NCBI RefSeq assembly: GCF_009498035.1
Contig: NZ_CP034550.1
Span: 8,742,001-8,806,000, forward strand
Source: Saccharothrix syringae
GTDB lineage: Bacteria > Actinomycetota > Actinomycetes > Mycobacteriales > Pseudonocardiaceae
Direction of reading: 5' to 3'
DNA length: 64,000 bases
Shown here: in pieces, positions 15,117 to 22,630 of the stretch
Numbering within the stretch: the first letter of the stretch is position 1
Layout: every line of letters begins with the position of its first letter
The notes under the pieces: generated by a model
The model's database searches: none
Seen by the model: only the letters and a program-made list of their open reading frames with translations
Told to the model about the DNA's origin: nothing
Program-made: the position numbers and the translations under genes

Positions 15117-15943
15117 GCGCCGGGCACGGGCGCGGTGCCGGGGGCCGGCACGTCGCCGGGGGCGGGCGCGGTGCCAGACGCCGGCCCGGTGCCGGACGCG
15201 GGAGCGGACGCGATGCCGGACGCGGTGCCGGCGCCGGGCAGGGGCCGGGGGTCGGGCGCGGGCCGGGCGCCGCGCGCCGGGTGCGAGCACGCGATCGCCC
15301 ACACCCCGGCCACCAGCACGGCGACCACCTCGGTCAGCACCAGCACCCGCTCGACGTAGCCGAGCGGGAACACCCGCCACCACGACGTGCCCACCACGGC
15401 GTTGACCAGGATCGCGTACAGCAGCGGGCTGAACGACAGCGCGGACAGCACGCCGAGCCGGAACGTCCACCGCGCGTGCGCGCCCCACACCGCGTCGCGC
15501 ACCCACGGGCGGGCCAGCAGCACCATCGCGATCGGCAGGCTGATGAACGCCACCAGGCTGCCGAAGCGGTGGATGCTGCCGCTGACGCTCGGCCCGATCG
15601 CCCAGTTGTTCTTCGGGAAGATCACCACCAGGGTCAGGCCCACCGACCACGCGACGAACGCCAGCGCGCCCACCGAGTGCCACCGGGTCATCCCCCGCCC
15701 GACCAGCACCGCGAGGATCGCCAGCGACCCGAGCACGAGCAGCACCACGCCCGTGTCGAACACCCAGCGGTACGGCCCGAGGGCGTACTCGCTGATGGTG
15801 CGGCGCAGGTGGTGGGCGGACCCGGTCAGCCGGACCAGGTCCAGCCCGCCGACGAGGACGACGGTCAGCACGACCGCGGCGGCACCCGCCAGGGCCAGGT
15901 AGCGGGCCGGGGATCGGGTCGGCGCGGGGTCAGCGGTCAGCAC
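15104..15943 (-). CDS. DUF998 family membrane protein
   Basis: A 279-residue integral membrane protein with six or seven predicted helices, starting ARYLALAGAAAVVLTVVLVG, then FDTGVVLLVLGSLAILAVLVG, VGALAFVAWSVGLTLVVIF, FGSLVAFISLPIAMVLLA, LGVLSALSFSPLLYAILV and VLVLTEVVAVLVAGVWAI. The helix pattern with RRTISEYALGPYRWVFD between helices 1 and 2 is typical of DUF998. Function is unknown. The last 45 residues are a low-complexity Pro/Ala/Gly tail built from PAPG(T/D)APVPG-like repeats, which overlaps the end of the acyl-CoA ligase on the other strand. GTG 15943 was taken as the start; the frame upstream lacks coding character. Confidence 0.8.
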   Translation of the reverse strand: MLTADPAPTRSPARYLALAGAAAVVLTVVLVGGLDLVRLTGSAHHLRRTISEYALGPYRWVFDTGVVLLVLGSLAILAVLVGRGMTRWHSVGALAFVAWSVGLTLVVIFPKNNWAIGPSVSGSIHRFGSLVAFISLPIAMVLLARPWVRDAVWGAHARWTFRLGVLSALSFSPLLYAILVNAVVGTSWWRVFPLGYVERVLVLTEVVAVLVAGVWAIACSHPARGARPAPDPRPLPGAGTASGIASAPASGTGPASGTAPAPGDVPAPGTAPVPGAQPA

Positions 15944-15983
15944 AACGGACGAAACGGACGGTGACCGCCCGGTGTTCCGGTGT

Positions 15984-16538
15984 TCAGGAAACCGACAGCT
16001 TCGACAGGTAGTCGGCACGCGCCCGCTCGATCCGCCCGGTCAGCTCCAGCAGCCCGGCGTCGGCGCCCGCGGCCAGCTCCGAGCGGGCCACCGCGGCGGA
16101 CTCCTCGAAGTGCCTGCGCAGCAGCACCCGGGCCTCGGCGTCGAACTCCGCGCCGGCCAGCCGGTCGGCGGCGACCACCTCGTCCCGGGTGACCATGCCG
16201 GGCATGTCGTGGCCCTCGTGCTGGTTCAGGTAGGTCGCGCCGGCCCGCTCCAGCACGCCGTGCAGCTCGGTCAGCTCGCCGCGGTGCCCGACGCCCGCGC
16301 GGGTGGCCAGCTCGGCCAGCGCCGGGTCGGTCGCGCGGGCCCGCACCGCGTCCAGCAGCGGCAGGGCGGACTCGGCCTGCGGGATGGCCAGCTGCACGTA
16401 CGCGGCGTCGGTCGGGTCGAGACCGCCGGCCGAGGTCGTGGTGGGTGGCGGCGCGGTGGTCGTCGGCGGCGGTGCCGGCTCGGCGCCACACGCGCTCAAC
16501 GCTCCCACCAGGGACAACAGGACGAACAGGCGACGCAC
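15984..16538 (-). CDS. DUF305 lipoprotein
   Basis: A 184-residue exported lipoprotein. The N-terminus MRRLFVLLSLVGALSAC ends in a lipobox (LSAC) and is followed by a Pro/Thr-rich linker. The DUF305 domain (ferritin-like helical bundle) carries the typical HxxH-like and DMPGM signals: LATRAGVGHRGELTELHGVLERAG, EGHDMPGMVTRDEV and LLRRHFEESAAVARSEL. Members are implicated in copper or other metal stress but no single role is established. GTG 16538 follows GGGAGGGTCC. It may share a transcript with the LacI gene 32 bp upstream. Confidence 0.85.
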   Translation of the reverse strand: MRRLFVLLSLVGALSACGAEPAPPPTTTAPPPTTTSAGGLDPTDAAYVQLAIPQAESALPLLDAVRARATDPALAELATRAGVGHRGELTELHGVLERAGATYLNQHEGHDMPGMVTRDEVVAADRLAGAEFDAEARVLLRRHFEESAAVARSELAAGADAGLLELTGRIERARADYLSKLSVS

Positions 16539-16570
16539 GGACCCTCCCGGGGACACGAGCGCGTGAACGG

Positions 16571-17584
16571 CTAGCCGGACCTGCGGACCACCAGGGTCGG
16601 GGCGAACACCACGGAGCTGACCGGGCGGTCCGGTCGCTCGACGCGCTCCACGAGCAACCGGGCCATCTCGGCCGCCATGTCCTCCACGGGCTGCCGCACC
16701 GTGGTCAGCGGCGGGTCGCACTCGACCGCGGGGCTGCTGTCGTCGAACCCGACCACCTTCACGTCCTCCGGCACCCGCAGGCCGTGGTTGCGCAGCACCG
16801 GCAGCGCGCCCGTGGCCATCAGGTCGGAGGCGACGAACAGGCCGTCGAACCCCTCCCCGGCCCTCCCCTCGGCGGCCACCAGCTCCCGGGCCGCCGCGGC
16901 GCCGCCCTCGCGGGAGAAGTCGCCCTCGACGACCAGCGGTTCGGGCAGGCCGTGCCGGGCCACCGCCTCGCGGAAGCCCCGCAGCCGGTCCTGGCCCGCG
17001 GGCGCGTCCAGCGGCCCGGTGATCGTGGCCACCCGGCGGCACCCGCGGGCCACCAGGTGGTCGACGGCCAGCCCCGCGCCGGCGGCCTGGTCGACGTCGA
17101 CGTAGGTGATCGGCATCGGCCGGACCGGGCGCGCGGCCAGCACGACCGGCAGGTTCGACTCGATCAGCAGGCGCGGCAGCGGGTCCGCGCCGTGGGTGTG
17201 GATCAGGATGACGCCGTCCAGCCTGCGCTGCCGGACGTCGTCGACCACCTCGCGGTGGCCGCCGGGGTCGGTGGTGGTCAGCACCAGCTGCACGCCCAGC
17301 GGTCGGATCACCGGCAGCACGCCGGCGACCACCCGGCCGAAGTACGGGTCGTGCAGCGTGCGCCCCTCGTCCGGCAGGACGAGGCCGATCGCGCCCGCCC
17401 GCCGGGTGACGAGCGAACGCGCCGCGCGGTTGGGGGTGTACCCGGTCGTGGAGATCGCCTTCTCCACCACCTGGCGCAGCTCCCGGTCCACCGTGGCGAC
17501 CCCGTTGACCACCCGGGACACCGTGGCCCGCGACACCCCCGCGACCCGCGCGACCTCCTCCAGCGTGACTGGTCTGCGGTCCAC
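16571..17584 (-). CDS. LacI-family transcriptional regulator
   Basis: A 337-residue repressor. The HTH is VTLEEVARVAGVSRATVSRVVNG with hinge helix region TPNRAARSLVTRRAG. The periplasmic-binding-like effector domain contains IGLVLPDEG, DGVILIHTHG, GCRRVATITGP, DGLFVASDLMATGAL, VKVVGFDDS and PPLTTVRQPVEDMA. GTG 17584 starts 10 residues before the HTH. It lies downstream of the DUF1996-GH16 pair on the same strand, beyond a strong hairpin. It is the obvious candidate to bind the GAGAGCGCTCTC palindromes in front of that pair, with a sugar ligand as inducer (inference). Confidence 0.92.
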   Translation of the reverse strand: MDRRPVTLEEVARVAGVSRATVSRVVNGVATVDRELRQVVEKAISTTGYTPNRAARSLVTRRAGAIGLVLPDEGRTLHDPYFGRVVAGVLPVIRPLGVQLVLTTTDPGGHREVVDDVRQRRLDGVILIHTHGADPLPRLLIESNLPVVLAARPVRPMPITYVDVDQAAGAGLAVDHLVARGCRRVATITGPLDAPAGQDRLRGFREAVARHGLPEPLVVEGDFSREGGAAAARELVAAEGRAGEGFDGLFVASDLMATGALPVLRNHGLRVPEDVKVVGFDDSSPAVECDPPLTTVRQPVEDMAAEMARLLVERVERPDRPVSSVVFAPTLVVRRSG

Positions 17585-17602
17585 GTCAGCCTTTATACCG
17601 GG

Positions 17603-17634
17603 AGGTGCGATCCCACCGGGGCGGGATCGCACCT
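17603..17634 (-). terminator. Perfect 12-bp stem hairpin between GH16 and LacI genes
   Basis: AGGTGCGATCCC (17603-17614) and GGGATCGCACCT (17623-17634) form a perfect stem with an 8-base loop, starting 6 bp after the GH16 stop. There is no long U-tract. It could also serve as a LacI autoregulatory site because it lies 19 bp upstream of that gene's start. Confidence 0.6.
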
Positions 17635-17639
17635 CACCG

Positions 17640-19340
17640 CTACTGGTAGACGCGGACGTAGTCGACCAGCATCCGCTGCGGGAAGGTGGTGCCGGCGTCC
17701 GGCGGACCGGGCCAGTCACCGCCCACCGCGTTGTTGAGCAGGATGAAGAAGGGCTTGTCGAACACCCACGGCCCGCGGGTCGCCTCCACCGTCGCCTTGT
17801 CGATGGTGAGGACCGTCACGCCGTCGATGCTGAACGTGATGCCCCGGCTGTTCCAGTCGGCCCGGAACAGGTGGAAGGCGTTCGCGTAGTCCTGGCCGAT
17901 GTCGCGGACCTGGCCGATCCCGCCCCCGCCGAAGTACGCCGGGCCGTGGATCGTCTGGTACGCGGTGTTCGGCTCGCGCCCCAGGTGCTCCATGATGTCG
18001 ATCTCACCGCTCGCGGGCCACGGCGTGCCCTTGAAGATGTCGGTGCCGAGCATCCAGAACGCGGGCCACAGGCCCTTGGTGCCCGACACCTTGATCGACG
18101 CCTCGAAGCGCCCGTAGGTCCACGACGCCTTCCCCTCGGTGATGATGCGCGCCGAGGTGTACTGGCAGGTGCCGCTGCCGCTGACCGGGTCCACCGGGCA
18201 CGCCGAGCCCGGCGTCACCTCGCGCCTCGCCTCCAGCACCATGTTGCCGTTGCCGTCGGTGAAGGCGTTGCGGTTGTCGGTGTAGTACTGCAGCTCCGCG
18301 TTCTGCCCGGTGCCGACCTCCGGACGCCACTTGGCGGGGTCCGGCCGCGTGCCCGCGGGCGCGTTGAACTCGTCGCTCCACACCAGCCGCAGCGGGTTGC
18401 CGGGGTCCGGGGCCTGCGGCGGTGGCGGCGTGGGGCTGCCGCCGGTGCCGTAGACCTGGAACTCCCACAGCGAGTACCCGTACGGACCGCTGCGCTTGGT
18501 CAGGTTCACCCGGACGTAGCGACCCGTGCCGGTGACGTTCAGGGTCTGCTTGAAACCCGTGCCCGTCGTGGTGCTGTGGATGGTGGTCCACCCGGACGCG
18601 TTCGCCGAGGTCTGGATCTCGAACCCGGTGGCGAACGCCGGGTCCCACTGGAGCACGACCTTGCTGACCTGCGCGGTCGCCCCCAGGTCGACGTAGATCC
18701 AGCCCGGGTCGACCCAGCCCGTGGTGGCGCTGGTGGCCCACCTGGTGGCCGGGTTGTAGTCGGTCACCTTGGCCGGCGTGCAGCCGGGGCACGCGCCGTC
18801 GTCCTGGAACGACGAGGCGAACGCCGGCTTGTTGTACGACAGCAGCTGCTCGCCGCCGCCGGGCTGGCCGCTCGTGCCGGTCCGCACGGCGAACTCCCAC
18901 AGCGACACGCCGTACTGCGTGGCGCGCGCCGTGGCGTAGAGCCGGACGTAGCGGCCGGTGCCCGTGAAGGTGATGTCCTGCGTGCCGCCCGTGCCGGTGG
19001 TCGTGGAGAACACCGTGGTCCAGGCGTTGCCGTCGGCGGAGACCTGGACCTGGTACGCCGTCGCGTAGGCGGCCTCCCAGGTCAGCGTCGCGCCGCACAC
19101 CTCGCGGGTGGTGCCGAGGTCGACCCGCAGCCACTGCGGGTCGCCGAACGCGCTGGACCAGCGCGTGCCCGGGTTGCCGTCCACCGCCGAGGCGGCGGTG
19201 AACGGGCTCCCGGTCTCCACCGACGACGCGGTCACCGGTGCGTTGAGCGCCGCGTTGGCCGTGCCGCACTCGGCCGCCCCGGCCGTGACCGGGACGAGCA
19301 GCGGCAGGACCAGCGCTAGCGCGGCGACCAGGCGCTTCAC
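17640..19340 (-). CDS. Secreted GH16 beta-glucanase with two discoidin (F5/8C)-like domains
   Basis: A 566-residue extracellular enzyme. Signal peptide about 1-23 (LVAALALVLPLLVPVTAGAA). Two F5/8-type C (CBM32-like) domains follow, at about 28-153 and 166-298. Both end with SLWEF(A/Q)V and contain NP(G/A)TRW, (R/Y)VDLG and TGTGRYVR(L/V). A Pro linker leads to the GH16 domain (about 315-566) with GEIDIMEHLG, nucleophile Glu446 and acid/base Glu451. It likely hydrolyses beta-1,3 or mixed beta-1,3/1,4 glucan. GTG 19340 overlaps the DUF1996 stop by GTGA, so the two are translated together. Confidence 0.93.
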   Translation of the reverse strand: MKRLVAALALVLPLLVPVTAGAAECGTANAALNAPVTASSVETGSPFTAASAVDGNPGTRWSSAFGDPQWLRVDLGTTREVCGATLTWEAAYATAYQVQVSADGNAWTTVFSTTTGTGGTQDITFTGTGRYVRLYATARATQYGVSLWEFAVRTGTSGQPGGGEQLLSYNKPAFASSFQDDGACPGCTPAKVTDYNPATRWATSATTGWVDPGWIYVDLGATAQVSKVVLQWDPAFATGFEIQTSANASGWTTIHSTTTGTGFKQTLNVTGTGRYVRVNLTKRSGPYGYSLWEFQVYGTGGSPTPPPPQAPDPGNPLRLVWSDEFNAPAGTRPDPAKWRPEVGTGQNAELQYYTDNRNAFTDGNGNMVLEARREVTPGSACPVDPVSGSGTCQYTSARIITEGKASWTYGRFEASIKVSGTKGLWPAFWMLGTDIFKGTPWPASGEIDIMEHLGREPNTAYQTIHGPAYFGGGGIGQVRDIGQDYANAFHLFRADWNSRGITFSIDGVTVLTIDKATVEATRGPWVFDKPFFILLNNAVGGDWPGPPDAGTTFPQRMLVDYVRVYQ

Positions 19341-20233
19341 GACGGCCGGCCGTCCGCGCCGCACTTGATGATCGGGTTGATGCAGTCGCGCACCCGGCGG
19401 GCCAGCTCGGCCTCCGGCCACGCGTTGAAGAAGTCGCCGTGCATGGTGTAGCCCGGGCCCGAGGCCAGCCGGAAGCCGGCCGGGTTGCCGCTGACCGGGT
19501 AGCGCAGCACCTGGCGGAGCTTCGGCACCGGCACCGGGTGGGTCGACGGGCAGGCGCCCCCGACCGGGTAGGACATGTGGGACTTGTGGTCCGCCGAGTC
19601 CAGGTCACGGCCGTTCCAGCACTGCGGGAAGTCCAGGTACGACTCCAGCATGGTGCCGGACGGGCAGGTGACGAAGTCCTTCGACGGCGCCACCTGGCCC
19701 GCGTGCAGGCACGACCACCGGGCGTTGGAGCTGGGGTCGTTCACGCCGGTGGCCTTGGCGTTGCCGGCGACGATGCGCAGGCCGAGCGGGAACGGCTGGA
19801 TGCGGGCGGTGATGTCCTCGCGGACGCCCTCGCCGAGGTAGTAGAACGTGGTGCCGGTCGGCTCCACGGGCTGGTTGTTCACGTAGAGGGTCGGGACCCA
19901 GTACGAGGACAGGTCGACGCCCGGGTTGCAGTTGCTCGTGCCCGCGAGCAGGGACTGGACGGTGGTGCGGGCGTTGGTGGTCCGGTTGCCGAAGAAGCTG
20001 TGCATGTGGGAGGCACCGGGCAGGTTGGGCGCGACGATCGGGTCGTCCGGCAGGCGGTGGCTGTAGGGGCAGTCGGCGAGGAACTCGGCGACCCGCACGA
20101 CGTTCGCCCCGACCTCCTGGGGGGCGGGCGCGGCGGAGCCGGGGACGGTGACGAGGGCCAGCCCGCAAACGGCTGCCACCCCCGAGGCGAGTGCCGTGAC
20201 CATACGACGCCATCGGCGAATGGTGGGGATCAC
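19337..20233 (-). CDS. Secreted DUF1996 protein
   Basis: A 298-residue exported protein. The twin-arginine-like start IRRWRRMVTALASGVAAV is followed by a hydrophobic core and AAPAPQ cleavage region. The DUF1996 domain has CPYSHRLPDDPIVAPNLPGASHMHSFFGN, YWVPTLYVN, FPLGLRIVAGN, CPSGTMLESYLDFPQCWNGRDLDS and HKSHMSYPVG. In fungi and bacteria DUF1996 proteins occur with glycanases, but their reaction is unknown. GTG 20233 follows AAAGGGGAG. Directly coupled to GH16. The promoter and two CebR-like palindromes lie immediately upstream, so both genes are probably sugar-induced. Confidence 0.88.
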   Translation of the reverse strand: MIPTIRRWRRMVTALASGVAAVCGLALVTVPGSAAPAPQEVGANVVRVAEFLADCPYSHRLPDDPIVAPNLPGASHMHSFFGNRTTNARTTVQSLLAGTSNCNPGVDLSSYWVPTLYVNNQPVEPTGTTFYYLGEGVREDITARIQPFPLGLRIVAGNAKATGVNDPSSNARWSCLHAGQVAPSKDFVTCPSGTMLESYLDFPQCWNGRDLDSADHKSHMSYPVGGACPSTHPVPVPKLRQVLRYPVSGNPAGFRLASGPGYTMHGDFFNAWPEAELARRVRDCINPIIKCGADGRPS

Positions 20234-20268
20234 GACTCCCCTTTCGTAGACGTTACGAGTGGGTTTCG

Positions 20269-20280
20269 GAGAGCGCTCTC
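20269..20280. promoter_or_regulatory. LacI/CebR-like operator, proximal
   Basis: GAGAGCGCTCTC is a perfect 12-bp palindrome that starts eight bases downstream of the predicted -10, over the likely transcription start of the DUF1996-GH16 operon. The core matches the GAGCGCTC centre of the known CebR box TGGGAGCGCTCCCA. Confidence 0.7.
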
Positions 20281-20287
20281 ACAGCGG

Positions 20288-20316
20288 AACGTAAAACCGC
20301 ACCCTGTATCAGTCAA
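20288..20316 (-). promoter_or_regulatory. Predicted promoter of the DUF1996-GH16 operon
   Basis: On the minus strand TTGACT (20316-20311) and TACGTT (20293-20288) are separated by 17 bases. This is a good vegetative-type promoter for an actinomycete and lies between the two palindromic operators. Confidence 0.55.
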
Positions 20317-20354
20317 GGAAAGAAGCCATTTCCGGTCCAACCGTAACAACTTCC

Positions 20355-20370
20355 GAGAGAGCGCTCTCTC
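20355..20370. promoter_or_regulatory. LacI/CebR-like operator, distal
   Basis: GAGAGAGCGCTCTCTC is a perfect 16-bp palindrome, 38 bp upstream of the predicted -35 and about 88 bp (centre to centre) from the proximal operator. This spacing would allow looping by a tetrameric or paired LacI-type protein. Confidence 0.7.
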
Positions 20371-20379
20371 ACCTCCCCA

Positions 20380-20489
20380 CCCCTCCGAACGCAGAACTCG
20401 GGGGTCCCGAACGTTCGACACACCAGCTCCGAACGTTCGACTCGCGCACCCTCACCGCATGACACGCAAGCCCCGAGCGCATGACACGC
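20380..20489 (-). repeat. 22-bp phased repeat array, site B left arm (5 units, minus orientation)
   Basis: Unit cores lie at 20391, 20413, 20435, 20457 and 20479, exactly 22 bp apart. Read on the minus strand from the centre outward the cores are GCGTGTCATGC twice, then GCGAGTCGAAC, GTGTGTCGAAC and CCGAGTTCTGC. It mirrors the array at 20513-20666 across a 23-bp centre. Confidence 0.85.
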
Positions 20490-20492
20490 CGG

Positions 20493-20506
20493 TGGAAGCG
20501 CTCCCA
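20493..20506. promoter_or_regulatory. CebR-like box in the centre of the site B repeat
   Basis: TGGAAGCGCTCCCA differs from the CebR consensus TGGGAGCGCTCCCA at one position. It lies in the 23-bp spacer between the two oppositely oriented 22-bp repeat arrays. It is more than 250 bp from the DUF1996 start, so its regulatory target is unclear. Confidence 0.5.
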
Positions 20507-20512
20507 CCCCGC

Positions 20513-20666
20513 GCGTGTCATGCAGTCAGGACGCGCGTGTCATGCGCTCAGGACCGGCGTGTCATGCGCTCAGACCGCGCGTGTCATGCGCTCAAGCCGC
20601 GCGAGTCGAACGTTCGGGACCGGTGTGTCGAACGTTCAGGGCCCCCGAGTTCTGCGTTCGCGCGCG
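20513..20666 (+). repeat. 22-bp phased repeat array, site B right arm (7 units)
   Basis: Units start at 20513, 20535, 20557, 20579, 20601, 20623 and 20645, with no deviation from a 22-bp period. The first four share GCGTGTCATGC; the next two carry GCGAGTCGAAC and GTGTGTCGAAC followed by GTTC; the last is CCGAGTTCTGC. The array ends two bases from the IPP isomerase stop codon. The segment 20599-20615 is a perfect 17-bp inverted copy of 20431-20447 in the left arm. Confidence 0.88.
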
Positions 20667-20667
20667 G

Positions 20668-21258
20668 TTAGAGGGTGGCGGCGGCGGGGAGGGTGGTGGC
20701 GGGGGCGGTGGGCCAGGCGAGGGGGTCGGGGCCCAGCTCGTGGAGTTCGGCCACCTGGAGGGCGCACCAGGGGGAGATGGGGCGGGCGCCGGCCAGGACG
20801 GCGGGGGCGAAGTCGGCCCAGGGGACCCACTCGAACGAGTCGACCTCGTCCGGGTTGGGGGTGGGAGCCGGGTCGTCGGGGACGATGCCGCGGAAGACGG
20901 GGCACATCTCGTTCTCGACGACGCCGTTCTCCATCACCGCCCGGTAGCGGAACGCGGGCAGCACCAGGTCGAGGGGGGTTTCGGCCAGGCCGAGCTCGTC
21001 GTGCAGGCGCCGGGTGACGGCGAGCCGCAGGGGCTCGCCCGGTGCCGGGTGGCCGCAGCACGAGTTGGTCCACACCCCGGGCCACGTCTTCTTGTGCAGC
21101 GCGCGCCTGGTCAGCAGCAGCCGCCCCGCCCGGTCGAACAGGTAGGACGAGAACGCCAGGTGCAGCGGGGTGGACGCGTGGTGCACGGAAGCCTTGTCGG
21201 CAACGCCGATCCCGGCACCGGACTCGTCCAGGAGCACGACTTGTTCCACGACGCCCAC
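20668..21258 (-). CDS. idi: Isopentenyl-diphosphate delta-isomerase, type I
   Basis: A 196-residue Nudix-fold enzyme interconverting isopentenyl and dimethylallyl diphosphate. The catalytic motifs TNSCCGHPAPGE with Cys67 and ENEMCPVF with Glu115 and Glu117 are intact, and length fits the type I family. It is the last gene of the minus-strand unit aldolase, DHQ synthase II, ligase, idi, with 16 bp to the ligase stop. Supply of dimethylallyl diphosphate next to aromatic C7 genes could mean a prenylated aromatic product, but a general housekeeping role is equally possible. Confidence 0.93.
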   Translation of the reverse strand: MGVVEQVVLLDESGAGIGVADKASVHHASTPLHLAFSSYLFDRAGRLLLTRRALHKKTWPGVWTNSCCGHPAPGEPLRLAVTRRLHDELGLAETPLDLVLPAFRYRAVMENGVVENEMCPVFRGIVPDDPAPTPNPDEVDSFEWVPWADFAPAVLAGARPISPWCALQVAELHELGPDPLAWPTAPATTLPAAATL

Positions 21259-21274
21259 CCTGCCACACCGACGA

Positions 21275-22624
21275 TCAACGCGCGCCGGCGAGCACCCCTG
21301 GATCGCGCACCAGCTTGCCGCTGGAGGTCCGGGGCAGCGCGGGCAGCACGCGCACCCGCTCGGGCAGCTTGAACTCGGCCAGCCGGTCCGCGCACCACCC
21401 GGCCAGCTCGGCGGGGGTCAGCCCGTCCGACGCGCCCGCGTACGCCCGCACCACCCCGTCGTGCACCACGACCGCCTCGGTGACCAGCGGGTGGGCCAGC
21501 AGCGCCGCCTCCACCTCGGTGAGGTCCACGTTGAAGCCGCGCACCACGACCAGCGAGTCCGCCCGCCCGAGCAGCCGCAGGTTGCCGCGCCCGTCGAACT
21601 CGCCGCGGTCGCCCGTGCGGAACCACCCGTCGGCGTAGCGCGAGGGCCCGTCCTCGGCCAGGTAGGGCGACTCGTCCAGGGCCACCTCGACCAGCCCGTC
21701 GCGCACCCGGATCTCCGTGTCGGGCATCGGCGGGCCGACCGACGGCCGGGACGCGCCGGTGACGTCCATGGTCAGCGCGCCGGTCTCGGTGGTGCCGAAG
21801 CACTCGCCGACGCCGAACCCGTAGGCGTCGGCGAACCGCTCGGCCACCTCGGGCCGCATCAGCTCGCCGCCGGAGAACGCCGCGCGCACCGACCGCATCG
21901 CCGACGGGTCGGCGGCCGCGGCGAGCCGCTCGAAGTGGAACGGCTGGCCGGTGATGAAGTCGACCTGGTGGCGCTCGACGGCCTTGAGCAGGTCCTCGGC
22001 GGCGTGCCGGGCGGGGAACACGATCTCCACGCCGGCGGCCAGCGAGTGCAGCAGCCCACCGACCAGGCCGAAGCTGTAGGCGGGGTTGTTGAGCAGCAGC
22101 AGCCGCTCGCCGAACCGCGTCATGCCGTCGGCCGCGCCGAACCGCGCGACCTCGCGGGTGATCGAACCCGTGCTGCGCCCGACGACCTTGGGCCGCCCGG
22201 TGGAGCCGGAGGTGAGCTGGACCAGCCGGTGCCCCGTGGCGGCGGGCACGCCGCCCGGCAGCCGCTCGGTCACCAGCTCGTAGCGCTCGCGGAAGGTGTC
22301 GCCGGCGCGGGTGGTGGCGCGGACGAGGTGCTGCGGGCGCGTCAGCTCCAGCAGCACCCCCACCTCGACCGGGGTCAGCCGGTGGTCGACCGGGATGACC
22401 CTGGCGCCGAGCGACCACAGCGCCAGGACCACCTCGAACTGGGTGAAGCTCGGGGGCACCTGGAGCATCACCGCGGTGCCCTCCCCCACCCCCGCGGCGG
22501 CGAACGAGCCGGCCTCGGCGGCGACGGCGGCGCGCAGGGCGCCCCGGGTCGTGGTGTGCTCGTGGGTGAACACCGGCACGTCGTCGCCGTGGCGGCGCAA
22601 CAGGTCGGTGACGAACTCTCGCAT
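21275..22624 (-). CDS. Adenylate-forming acyl/aryl-CoA ligase
   Basis: A 449-residue AMP-binding enzyme. It has the phosphate loop LTSGSTGRPKVV (about residue 135), GECFGTTETGALT, WFRTGDRGEFDGRGNLRLLGR and the C-terminal LPRTSSGKLVRD with the catalytic lysine. It is short for the family, with a compact N-terminal domain. It begins 6 bp after the DHQ synthase II stop. In that context it may activate an aminohydroxybenzoate-type acid, although the substrate cannot be read from the sequence by eye. Confidence 0.82.
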   Translation of the reverse strand: MREFVTDLLRRHGDDVPVFTHEHTTTRGALRAAVAAEAGSFAAAGVGEGTAVMLQVPPSFTQFEVVLALWSLGARVIPVDHRLTPVEVGVLLELTRPQHLVRATTRAGDTFRERYELVTERLPGGVPAATGHRLVQLTSGSTGRPKVVGRSTGSITREVARFGAADGMTRFGERLLLLNNPAYSFGLVGGLLHSLAAGVEIVFPARHAAEDLLKAVERHQVDFITGQPFHFERLAAAADPSAMRSVRAAFSGGELMRPEVAERFADAYGFGVGECFGTTETGALTMDVTGASRPSVGPPMPDTEIRVRDGLVEVALDESPYLAEDGPSRYADGWFRTGDRGEFDGRGNLRLLGRADSLVVVRGFNVDLTEVEAALLAHPLVTEAVVVHDGVVRAYAGASDGLTPAELAGWCADRLAEFKLPERVRVLPALPRTSSGKLVRDPGVLAGAR

Positions 22625-22630
22625 GTGGGC

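Noticed and set aside
15104..15250. Pro/Ala/Gly repeat region read as a plus-strand gene
   Set aside because: The plus-strand frames are simple repeat translations; the minus-strand reading continues the DUF998 protein to its stop.
20380..20666. Possible CRISPR array because of regular repeats
   Set aside because: Units are contiguous 22-bp repeats without unique spacers, they diverge in sequence, they occur in both orientations and no cas genes are nearby.
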